Below, one piece after another: positions 1 to 9,721 of a DNA stretch of 64,000 nt. The stretch comes from Glebionis coronaria. Its lineage: Eukaryota > Streptophyta > Magnoliopsida > Asterales > Asteraceae. Position 1 is the first letter of the stretch; every line of letters starts with the position of its first letter. The position numbers and the translations under genes were made by a program. Location: positions 215,062,592-215,126,591 of the forward strand of contig CM046882.1 in the NCBI GenBank assembly GCA_025667525.1, in the 5' to 3' direction. Below the pieces are notes generated by a model, which was not told the origin of the DNA, did not search any database, and saw only the letters and a program-made list of their open reading frames with translations.

Positions 1-570
1 ATTTAAGTTTTAATTGATTTTAATAGTTTTTAAGTGTTTAAAAATAGTTTTATTTGGTTTTAAAATTTAAAAAAAAATACTTTTTAGTTTAATTAGGATA
101 TTTTTGAGGTTTACAAACTATAAGATCTTGTTTAGGGCTTTTTAATAATTAATTGTGATTTTTAGGGCTTTAATTAGCATTAAAAAGTCATTATCTAATT
201 AATTAAAAGGTTTTAGCAAGTTTGGATTTTTTGTAAACTCTTAGAATATTATTGTGGATTTTTAGTAATTTTTAGGAATTTTTAGGTTAAAATTTTAATT
301 TTTGCACTATTTAAGGTTTTACGTGATCGACCTTTTTCGTCTTAGTTTAATCCGTCGTCGTAACCGTCTTCCTTTTCTAATCTCATTTCTTTCTTTCTTT
401 TTCAATCATATAATCACAAATCAAAATCATCTCTTAACACAACGCACTTTCCTCCTCGAGAACGAACTTGGATTTATTTGGTCATTAGTGCTCGGTTTTC
501 CTAAACCGACACTTAACGCTTACCACTATTTTGCCTTCCTTTTCCTAAAGGGGTAAAAACTTTACAATCA
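1..570 (+). repeat. Element G: 3' end of an Athila-like LTR, partial
   Basis: No gene is seen here. The stretch is AT-rich and, read in reverse complement, resembles the lower end of element C's 3' LTR (10829-11350): the same order of short blocks appears, including sequence around a TTTCCTAAA core and a TTTACAAtCATCA-like end. It ends in ATCA at 570, matching the TGAT...ATCA termini of the D and C LTRs. It therefore looks like the right end of a plus-oriented LTR whose body lies left of the window. It abuts element D's LTR abruptly, so G probably inserted into D; TACAT at 571-575 may be the duplicated target. The short reading frame at 302-556 starts with TTG and has no recognisable domain, so I do not call it a gene. 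Confidence 0.55.
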
Positions 571-1009
571 TACATGAATCGTAAACCCCGCTATATTTAA
601 ATCTAAAACAATTAATTACTTAAAAATTAAATCTATTTAAAAATTAAACTATTTTAATAATCTATAAAAAATTAATCTATTTAATAACTTTTAAACTATT
701 TGAAAATCTAATTAAACTTTTTAAAACAAATTTACTTTATTAAAAATTACTTTAAAACAAATCTATTTAAAAACTATTTTTATTTAAATCTACTATTATA
801 AAAATCTAATTAATAACATAAACTTTTAAAACTTTTAAAATTAAAACAAACATTTTTTTATTCTATTTTTATTTATTTGTTTGTAATCTTAATAAAAGAA
901 ATGATTTAAATTGAAATTAAAGTTAAACAATGTATTTAAATTCACTACAAAGCTGACAGCTTCTGTTACACCTAGCTATAAGAATTACGTTGACTGAATT
1001 TAAACACAA

Positions 1010-1085
1010 AAGAACCACCAGCTCAGGTGGTTAGAACGCTAAGCCCACACCCATGAGGTCAAGGGTTCGAGCCCCAAAAGGGACT
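1010..1085 (+). repeat. tRNA-like segment with Pol III A and B boxes (D 3' LTR)
   Basis: A box-A-like sequence lies at 1020-1030 (AGCTCAGGTGG) and a perfect box B at 1064-1074 (GGTTCGAGCCC), about 34 bases apart, within a ~76-base tRNA-sized unit. It could be the head of a tRNA-derived SINE carried in the LTR or a degenerate tRNA copy. It is not a functional tRNA gene, because no convincing acceptor-stem pairing is visible. It lies antisense to the element's own transcription and is repeated in the other D LTR. Confidence 0.6.
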
Positions 1086-2349
1086 CATTTTTGATATTAT
1101 TTTCCTTTTTGACTGTAAAATAGTAGAAGCCACAGGAGTGACTTTAGAAGCTTATTTTGTTTAAGCTGCTAGGAACCAGCTTATTGAGCTCAACAGATCA
1201 GTATGATCTGGTCACTTGAAAATAGCAAATTTAAATCAAATAACCAAGTTGCATAAAACAGCTAAAAAATAGCTATTCAAGTAAAATACCAGCAACTAAA
1301 TTAACCAAAACTGATTAAGCAGTTAAATTAATGCCTAAAACAAGCAGTTCTATAAATTCTTAACAAAAATCAGCAATTCTACAAATATGCATCAATTAAA
1401 TTCAGCTAAAAGAAGACTATAGGATTCTCAAACCAACAATTTAACAAGATAAATGCATATAGCAGTAAGATCAGTTCAAGGAAAGATTTGAATCAGATTT
1501 AAACTCAGATAATTAAACAAACTACATATTCAGTTAAAGTAAACTCCAACTTAAATCCAGATAATAAATCATCAATTAAAAAGAACAGAAGAATATTTAT
1601 TCTCAATCATAAGCTAAAATTTATCAGATTAGTGAATATAAAATGAAGACAAACAAATTAATCAAAAGCTCTTTCACAGAGTTTAGCAGACTCATCTATT
1701 CTCATAAAATAAACCATCAGAATCAACATACATCATATCACCCAAATATTTTAATTCTAAAACAGTTAAATCTAAAAAAAACCTAAACATATTCAACGTC
1801 GATCAATCATTATCATATCATAAAATCAGTCTAGAAGTAACATAATCAAGCAGAAAACTCATACTCACGAACTACTCAGATATCTAAAAACATATTAGAA
1901 GTTAAACAAAATTTAATCTAAAAACATGTAAAATTAAAGAGACGAGCACCTTTTGAGATTTCCGTTGAGTAGTAGGTTAGCGCTGAGCTACCTAATAGAC
2001 CGAATCGAAACACCATTTATCACCATTCGATCCTCATCAACAATCCGAACCATCATATTTGATCACTTTCCAGTGATGGAAAGTTATGACTCCCAAATTC
2101 TTACTTACATCATTCAAAATAAGCTATTATTTAGCTTATTCAAACAACTTTTATATTATCAAAACCAAAATCAGAATCAAGAATAATTGAATTTAACGAA
2201 AAATAGAGACACGATTAGATCATTTTATTAATAAAAGAAAAAGGTTACAATGCTTTGAAAAGAAATACAACAATTTATCCTACACTAATTTAAGCATGAT
2301 AACAGTAAGTAAAAATTAAGGGATGATTTTACAAGTAAATTGGGGGGGG

Positions 2350-2356
2350 TTTTATA
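2350..2356 (-). promoter_or_regulatory. TATA box of D 3' LTR
   Basis: TATAAAA on the minus strand, about 1.04 kb from the LTR start. The same motif sits at 9715-9721 in the 5' LTR. Transcription would start a few tens of bases below 2350, leaving roughly 2 kb of R/U5. Confidence 0.65.
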
Positions 2357-2489
2357 GCCATCCCCAAGGCTGCTGATGAGGGAATATCTGAATCTTCAAA
2401 GGAATATCCATTATTCATCTAAGCCCTTGGATCTTCATTCTCCTTTCTCTCTCATGTTAGGCCTTGATCGGATGGTTGAGAATCACACA

Positions 2490-2529
2490 CTAGCACACGG
2501 ATTGCCAACGTGGCATCCGTGTGTGCTAG
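2490..2529. promoter_or_regulatory. Long imperfect palindrome with ACGT core in D U3
   Basis: The two arms begin and end in CTAG and read CTAGCACACGGAT and ATCCGTGTGTGCTAG around a short centre containing CCAACGTGGC. It lies about 135 bases upstream of the TATA box and is preserved in the 5' LTR at 9855-9894. The ACGTGGC core resembles plant G-box/ABRE bZIP sites (family knowledge); binding is not shown. Confidence 0.45.
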
Positions 2530-3390
2530 TTGTGTTTCTTTTGAGCCCTCTGATTGGTTGAATGGGAATATTGAGGTGTTACCTCCAATGATTTGTTGCC
2601 ACGTTGCCAAGCTCGTTCCATCCTTTCTCTTCCTTAAACCTTGGGGCTTTTATTCCCCTTTGTGTGAATTAATTGTGTAAATAAAAAGCCCCATGTTAAT
2701 TTGACTATTTATTGATCTAGGGTTTTTTTAACAGTAACTATTTGTTACTAGTTTTTGTGTGAGAAAAGATGGGGAAGAAAGATGGTGACATAGGAGTTAA
2801 CGAAAGGATTTTATTGTGTGTGTAAATGAGTGGGTGAGGGTCACTTGTATTGAAACGTGTGAGTGGAATCTGAGTGGTGAGTGAAGGTCGGTTTATTTAT
2901 TGTGTGAATGTGTGGAAAGTTTATTTAATAAACTTGTGATGGTAACACGTTTGACTGAGAATGAACATAAATGTGAGTTAAGTAAATCGTTTATATGAGC
3001 AAACAAAACCCTAAGCCCAAATGTTTACTTTCTTTTCCATTATGGGCTTGGTCCCTTAAATTCCTTTGGGCTTTAAATGGACCAAAGTATAATAAAAACT
3101 CAGAACCATCCGTTTGATTTTACTCTTTTGGGCCTATTGGGCTTTTAAGCCCATTTTCACAATGTGGGACCCACTTGGCTATTTTATATTGAATCCACTA
3201 AAAATGGACTTGTCCTTTGGCTTCTCGATCTCTATCTTAAAACTCGTGTCGATATTTGCCGGTTTTCGCGAACTTGGTACCTACACACATTAAAACAAGA
3301 AACAAACATATACAAGGCATTTTTGATACATTTCATGCATAATTTCATTGTTTTAAGATACAAATGATATGAGTAATTACACTCATATCA

Positions 3391-3431
3391 AATTCCCCCT
3401 TGCTAAGCAATTGCCGTGTCCTCACGCAATG
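3391..3431 (-). promoter_or_regulatory. D polypurine tract plus adjacent hairpin
   Basis: On the minus strand AGGGGGAATT (complement of 3391-3400) directly precedes the LTR start TGATATG, so it is the primer site for plus-strand DNA synthesis. Just upstream, 3409-3431 folds into a stem (ATTGC with GCAAT, GTG with CAC, one bulged C, loop TCCT). The same module is found beside the PPTs of C and E. Confidence 0.75.
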
Positions 3432-4070
3432 ATAAAATACAACACTAACTACACCATTATTCAACTATTGACATTTTATTTTGCAAAGACATAATGTATT
3501 GCTTTCATTATTTAAAAATAACTTTAAGGATCATGAAACTCAAATAGATTCATCGTCCTCGACTTTTCACTTTTCCATGCCAAGTGCAAAAACAAGATCA
3601 TTGTTATTATAAGTTAGCAATCTAACACGAACTCACGTGGGCCAATTATTCACTTAGACTCCCTTATTCCTAGGTGTATCTCTTATATTTTATTGTTGTC
3701 TTGAATGATCACGAGGATGCATTGTTGACTTATTTCGATAATTTATTAGGCCGAAAATAAAGTGAACGATTTAATCAATAGTTAGCTAAAGGACAAAATC
3801 TTTTAAAACTGCTTCTCGAGACCTCATAAAGTTCATATCTTGGCATAACTTGCTTCGCGATTTGAGACCTTTCTCGGACCGATATTTGGCAGCGACTTTA
3901 TACTTCAAACCTTGAGAGACGTTCATGAAGTAATGGTCTTCTCTTCATATAGGAATTTCTTCACTTGAGGTTTTGAGAGATTCATACTTGGACCACGACT
4001 TCTTCATTTTTCTCCAATCTTTATTTGGGATTTTGATATACAACGATCCGCCTCCTTTTTGGACTTGGCT

Positions 4071-4280
4071 TTATTTATCCTCATACCTTGTTAGGGCCTT
4101 TTTGGATAGACTTCTCCATGACTTTTGAGGAGTATTTGCTTTTCGTCGTGTGTCTCGATCCTTCATATTGATTTTTGATAAATTATTCTTCACATCACTT
4201 GAGATCTTTAGCAATAAAATATAGCCCTCATGTCTTGTTAGGACCTTTTTGGACTCGCCAATCTTCGCATCCCGCTTCAA
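4071..4280 (-). CDS. Small ORF of 69 aa, conserved in position with element E
   Basis: This frame begins MKRDAKIGES and is rich in Lys, Arg and Ser. A similar frame of 63 aa, beginning MKRGAKIGES, occupies the matching place in element E (45798-45989). About the first 45 residues align, then both drift. No domain is recognised. Because the surrounding DNA is conserved anyway, the ORF may be incidental; a low ratio of replacement to silent changes would be needed to call it a gene. It is kept as a candidate only. Confidence 0.2.
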   Translation of the reverse strand: MKRDAKIGESKKVLTRHEGYILLLKISSDVKNNLSKINMKDRDTRRKANTPQKSWRSLSKKALTRYEDK

Positions 4281-4964
4281 TAAGTTATGCCTTGGCTATG
4301 AACTCTAATCCATACCGAGCCACTTTTAAACGATCTTGGGCTAGAAGCTAAGTAACTTTTCAAATCTTACAACCTTATTTATTGTAGATAAATTTATTGG
4401 AAAGCGATGGGAGAATAGGCTTATAATTAACTCACATAAATTCCCGAAAGAATACCAAACTTATAATTGGCTCTATCATCTCTTGTTCTCCATATTATAA
4501 AATTTCAAGAGTGTGAAATCAATTGATACTTAGCCTATTAAATCAAAGTTTTCGGTTTTCAAGTCATCTATAGGATCTTGCATCTTCTTATACTTTTTCA
4601 AGTTTTAGAATTTGCGTTTTAAAGTTCCCTTGATAGACGACTTTCTAGGATCAATTATAGGAACTTGCGAAAAGTTCTTGTTCTTAACTCGTATGAATTA
4701 AGACTTTCGCGTTTAAAAGCTCCCTATATAATAGCCTAGCAAAACTTAATTCAAATACGTTAAGGAAAAGCTAAGGTTAAAACCGAGTCGAGTCAAAAAC
4801 TATTCTTATTTTCACCAATGGAAAGCCTACATTCGTGTCAAAAGCACTTATTTTATTTATTAAAACTCAAAAATAACACTAAAAATTTAAAATTTTATTG
4901 AAAAATGAGAAAAAGGTTACGTTTGGACACGACAAAAGCAATTGCAAGCGATTATATCGATTGA

Positions 4965-5002
4965 CTCCCCCATGCTAAAACCAAACATTGTGCTCAATGT
5001 TT
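4965..5002 (-). promoter_or_regulatory. Internal PPT-like tract and perfect 8-bp hairpin in D
   Basis: The tract CTCCCCCATGC (4965-4975, purine-rich on the minus strand) is followed at 4983-5002 by AAACATTG-TGCT-CAATGTTT, an uninterrupted 8-bp stem with a 4-base loop. Matching modules occur in C (37601-37620, loop TCCT) and E (46568-46587, loop TCCT). It resembles the terminal PPT/hairpin module, so it may be a second priming or RNA-structure site. Confidence 0.6.
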
Positions 5003-5297
5003 CTTAGCTCAAAAGTAACACCCCCTTGCTAAAATACGAAGAGTCTAATGCAAATTCCTAGCGTGGAAAGAGCACGCAAATCTATAAGACGTTTATTAGT
5101 TATGCCTCAAGATAAAACGTTAGTCGATAAAAAACCAAGGGATAGAAAGTGTGCCCCTTTTTGGCATTCAAAGAATGGAAGATCAAGTGGACCGGCAAAA
5201 ACCGAACACGAGAGTCTTCAAATATTAGGGTCATAACTAAGATTCACAACACAACAAAACACGAGCACGAGCTTGAAAGATCAAGCCTTATTAGTTG

Positions 5298-7501
5298 TTA
5301 GAAAATAGAAAGAAGATAGAATGTATGGGACTCCCCCACAAGGCACCTCGTTTTTGTTAACCGAGTCATGAGCTCGACTCGATTCCCACATTCATTGGTC
5401 CTTAGAGAAAATGGTGAAAACCGGCACATTGGAATAGAATCCATGATAAAGCGCGATGCCGGGGTCAAAGATCTCATCCTCGTTGTCGGATGACAAACGA
5501 AGGATAAAACTCCAACACAAATCTCTAAAAAGAGATAGTAGTCACAAATCACGATATGGATGTAGCATGCTCCCCGAGATAAACTCGCACCAAGATGATT
5601 AAAAAGTCTTTCAATTATTACATCGGTGAAAGGCCGAGATTTACCTAAATTAACGATTCCGGGGTCGAATACCTCGTCCTCGAAAGAGAAAGTAAAGGAC
5701 AACACGGTGTCGTCCCCCCATGCTAATCCAAGATCATATAAAGCACATGATAATGGTGGGATAAAAATCTCATCCATAGTGGAATCAACATTCTTAGCTT
5801 TAGCGACCATTTCACCCTTAGAAATGTGATCAATGGGGTTATGGTACTCAAAATGAGACACATGAAAAACCCACACATTAAGGTCAAAGTGGGTGGGAGG
5901 AGGACTTGGAACGAAATCATCATCAAATAAATTCTCTAAAAAGAGAGTGTCCCCCTCCGGGTCGATATCATCAACACCCGGTGGTATCGAATCATTAGAA
6001 GCAAGAAAAGTGTCAATCTCCTCCATAAGCGGATCACTATCCTCAACGGGAATAGGAGATGGAGAAAAAGACTTGGCATTAGGCTTAGAATTTAAAGCCT
6101 CGATCCTAGATATGAGAAGATAGACGTTTGATAAATTCTCACGAAGAATCACGTCCTCCACATCTAAATGAGTAAGTTCATCGGTGAACTTCTCAAGGAT
6201 CGGAATAGTCAAATCAACCTCATTTCCCGGTGGAAATGGGTCTAAAGGAGCAAGTTCAAAAGTGAACCTCTCAAAAATCGGATCACTATGATCCTCATTT
6301 CCCGGTGGAAATGGGTGAAGAAGAGTAGGTTCATCGGCGAACCCCTCAAAATCCGAGTCGTGAATATCATCTTTATAAGAAAGTTCATCGAAGAACTCCT
6401 CATTAGAAAATTCACTAGAAGTCGAATCATTCCAAAATCTTCATTTCCAACACAATTTTCATCATTATAATTGGAGAAAATATCAAAGTGAATGGAAGAA
6501 GTCGAGTCATCACAATGTGGCAAATCACACATCTCATTGGAAATACCGTCAAACTCTCTTGGGTTTTGGACAAGAATCTCAACACTAGACTTTATTACTT
6601 CGTCAGATTCCGTGTCTGGAATAGTGCTAATATGCTCGTCCCCCTTGCTAAGAGAATTTTCGGGTTCCTCGATGGAAGAATCAAGAATAGGAGTGATGAT
6701 GTCATGAGAGATTTCCTCATCATCTAGGATGGGAGAATCCTCGGGCTCAATAGCCGGCAAGATACGTATATGAAATACGATAGCACTAGACGAAGGATGT
6801 AGAGCAATAAGATCTCTCAAAGAAAGAGTACTATCCTCGTCATCATCCAAAAGAAGAGAACGCTCGAGTTCACGATTAGCAAGAGATTTTGCTTCCGCTT
6901 GAGCTCGTTCTTTTTCTCGAATTATTTGTTGGGAAATTGTTTCAAGTCGTTCAATATCGAAAGAATATTGTGGAGATCGGTCAAAACCAGAAGGAATCGA
7001 ATTATAGCAAGGATTAGGCTCATAAAAATTTTGATCTCTCGGTTGACAACATAAACTCTCGTGAGGACCTCCACAATACTCACAACAAAGATATTGTTGT
7101 GATAAACTCGGTAAATCTTGTGGATAACAATTATCATTAATGTTTTGATTGTAGCTCGGTTCTTGCTCGTAATTAAGCGAGAATCGATGCGAACAATCTT
7201 CACCAAAATGAGAATCGTTTCCACAAAACTCAAACGAGGGTGTCTCATATGTAGGGTGTGGAGGTGGATTGAAATCGAGAGAATTATTCGAAAAATTCGG
7301 ATTTCCACATGAAGTAATATCATTACAAGAAGGACAAAATCCAACTCGTAAATCGTGACGTAAGTCATTTCCACAACGCTCACACGTGCCCCACCGACAT
7401 GGTAAAAAACCATATAACGGTTCTCCACACCCAACACAATCGACGAAGGAATTTATGGAAGAATTAAAATTTAGAGGGTGAGGAGAAAAAGAATTAAACA
7501 T
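5298..7501 (-). pseudogene. Element D ORF: acidic, Cys-rich protein with gag-like zinc knuckle, one frameshift
   Basis: The reading frame starts at an ATG ending at 7501 (MFNSFSPHPLNF) and runs to about 6430. There a single-base frameshift moves it into the frame that ends at 5298, so the original protein had about 730 residues. The N-terminal part carries several CxxC pairs (CVGC, CERC, CPSC) and a C-x4-H-x4-C group. At 7046-7084 it has CEYCGGPH with a final Cys at the spacing C-x2-C-x3-H-x4-C, the same layout as the gag knuckles of elements E and C. The middle is acidic and Ser-rich with many DDE/EEE runs. A repeat around HPFPPGNE/DPFPPGNE lies near 6215-6330. The last residues read into sequence conserved as 3' UTR in C and E. 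I recall similar proteins as common unnamed products in Tanacetum. The function is unknown; RNA binding through the knuckle is plausible. Confidence 0.7.
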
Positions 7502-7641
7502 AATAAAGGATTAAGAAGATTATTTTTGGTATTTTTCATAAAAACGATACATACTATAAGAAAATAACAAAACTTTCCAAGGACGGAAAGGGTCTTCAAA
7601 TCAACGATCAACAAATCTCCACAAAGTCGAATCGTACACAA

Positions 7642-7661
7642 GATCCCCGGCAGCGTCGCCA
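7642..7661 (-). promoter_or_regulatory. Primer binding site of element D (tRNA-Asp type)
   Basis: On the minus strand TGGCGACGCTGCCGGGGATC lies 7 bases beyond the LTR end (ATCA, 7669-7672). It resembles the TGGCGCCGTTGCCGGGGA primer site typical of plant Athila/Tat elements, which pairs with the 3' end of tRNA-Asp. It fixes the element's orientation and the left end of the 5' LTR. Confidence 0.8.
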
Positions 7662-8365
7662 AAATTCTTGATGTGATCGTGAATAGTATAGTGATAATTT
7701 GATACGTTATAGGGTAAATTAGAAAATTACCTTTAGGAAAAATAATAGACTAATATTACCAATGACGAATTCAATTAAACACGTTGGTGACTCAAGTTCG
7801 TTGTACACGAAGATCGAGTGAATTTGAGACGTTTTGCTTTGATTTGGACAATTGGTTTGAATTGGTTTTCGGTTTTTAAACTAGAATTAAAATCTACCAA
7901 TTTTAAACTATTTAAAATTAACCTAAAGTGCATGAATCGTAAACCCCGCTATATTTAAATCTAAAACAATTAATTACTTAAAAATTAAATCTATTTAAAA
8001 ATTAAACTATTTTAATAATCTATAAAAAAATTAATCTATTTAATAACTTTTAAACTATTTGAAAATCTAATTAAACTTTTTAAAACGAATTTACTTTATT
8101 AATAATTACTTTAAAACAAATCTATTTAAAAACTATTTTTATTTAAATCTACTATTATAAAAATCTAATTAATAACATAAACTTTTAAAACTTTTAAAAT
8201 TAAAACAAACATTTTTTTATTCTGTTTTTATTTATTTGTTTGTAATCTTAATAAAAGAAATGATTTAAATTGAAATTAAAGTTAAAAAATGTATTTAAAT
8301 TCACTACAAAGCTGACAGCTTCTGTTACACCTAGCTATAAGAATTACGTTGACTGAATTTAAACA

Positions 8366-8444
8366 CAAAAGATCCACCAGCTCAGGTGGTTAGCACGCTA
8401 AGCCCACACCCTTGAGGTCAAGGGTTCGAGCCTCAAAAGGGACT
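8366..8444 (+). repeat. tRNA-like segment with A and B boxes (D 5' LTR)
   Basis: Second copy of the segment at 1010-1085. Box A is AGCTCAGGTGG (8379-8389) and box B GGTTCGAGCCT (8423-8433), one base off the other copy. It lies about 0.7 kb from the LTR's ATCA end, as does the segment in element C's LTR. Confidence 0.6.
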
Positions 8445-9714
8445 CATTTTTGAGATTATTTTCCTTTTTTACTGTAAAATAGTAGAAGTCACAGGAGTGA
8501 CTTTAGAAACTTATTTTGTTTAAGCTGCTAAGAACCAGCTTATTGAGCTCAACAGATCAGTATGATCTAGTCACTTGAAAATAGCAAATTCAAATCAAAT
8601 AACCAAGTTGCATAAAACAGCTAAAAAATAGCTATTCAAGTAAAATAACAGCAACTAAAATAACCAAAACTGAATAAGCAGTTAAAGTAATGCCTAAAAC
8701 AAGCAGTTCTATAAATTCTTAACAAAAATCAGCAATTCTACAAATATGCATCAATTAAATTCAGCTAAAAGAAGACTATAGGATTCTCAAACCAACAATT
8801 TAATAAGATAAATGCATATAGCAGTAAGATCAGTTCAAGGAAAGATTTGAATCGAATTTAAACTCAGATAATCAAACAAACTACATATTCAGTTAAAGTA
8901 AACTCCAACTAAAATCCAGATAGTAAATCATCAATTAAAAAGAACAGAAGACTATTTATTCTCAATCATAAGCTAAAACTTATCATATTAGTGAATATAA
9001 AATGAAGACAAACAAATTAATCAAAAGCTCTTTCACAGAGTTTAGCAGACTCATCTATTCTCATAAAATAAACCATCAGAATCAACATACATCATAGCAC
9101 CCAAATATTTTAATTCCAAAACAGTTAAATCTAAAAAAAACCTAAACAGATTCAACCTCGATCAATCATTATCATATCATAAAATCAGTCTAGAAGTAAC
9201 ATAAATCAAGAAGAAAACTCATACTCACGAACTACTCAGATATCTAAAAACATATTAACAATTAAACAAAATATAATCTAAAAACATGTAAAATTAAAGA
9301 GACCAGCACCTTTTGAGATTTCCGTTGAGTAGTAGGTTAGCGCTGAGCTACCTAATAGACCGAATCGAAACACCATTTATCACCATTCGATCCTCATCAA
9401 CAATTTGAACCATCATATTTGATCACTTTCCAGTGGGGAAAGTTTTGACTCCCAAATTCTTACTTACATCATTCAAAATAAGCTATTATTTAGCTTATTC
9501 AAACAACTTTTATATTATCAAAAACAAAATCAGAATCAAGGATAATTGAATTTAAACGAGAAATAGAGACACGATTAGATCAAATTAATTTTATTAATAA
9601 ACGAAAATGGTTACAATGATTTGAAAAGAAATACAACAATTTATCCTACACTACTTTAAGCATGATAACAGTAAGTAAAAATTAAGGGATGATTTTACAA
9701 GTAAATTGGGGGGG

Positions 9715-9721
9715 TTTTATA
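9715..9721 (-). promoter_or_regulatory. TATA box of D 5' LTR (active promoter copy)
   Basis: TATAAAA on the minus strand following a run of C (GGCTATAAAACCCCC in element sense). This is the copy that would drive the genomic transcript. Confidence 0.65.

Larger units (their letters stand above)
571..3390 (-). repeat. Element D 3' LTR (interrupted by G)
   Basis: In minus orientation the LTR starts TGATATGAG directly after the polypurine tract at 3391. It matches 7931-10690 closely; by eye, differences are around 2 percent. The final ~260 bases of LTR, present in the other copy at 7669-7930, are missing because G is inserted at 570/571. The open frames at 1953-2186 and 2376-2561 occur in LTR sequence and are not genes. 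The LTR carries a TATA box, a palindrome upstream of it, and a tRNA-like segment on the plus strand. Confidence 0.85.
3432..5297 (-). other. D 3' untranslated region shared with elements E and C
   Basis: About 1.9 kb without a convincing gene. Long blocks align with E at 45270-46620 (roughly 85 percent by eye over several hundred bases) and more loosely with C at 36316-37620. Examples of shared blocks are the text around 3595-3700 and around 4030-4130. Such conservation between an element with pol and one without suggests that RNA-level signals for packaging or priming are kept here (inference). A small ORF and an internal PPT/hairpin module lie inside. Confidence 0.75.

Noticed and set aside
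302..556. 84-residue open frame at the left edge
   Set aside because: It starts with TTG, has no recognisable domain, and lies in sequence that matches an LTR end in the opposite orientation near 10830-11350.
1010..1085. Functional tRNA gene
   Set aside because: A and B boxes are good, but I cannot pair an acceptor stem or a clear anticodon arm; better read as a tRNA-derived repeat.
2376..2561. 61-residue frame repeated almost unchanged at 9741-9926
   Set aside because: Both copies lie in the two LTRs of element D, so the repetition reflects LTR identity rather than a conserved gene.
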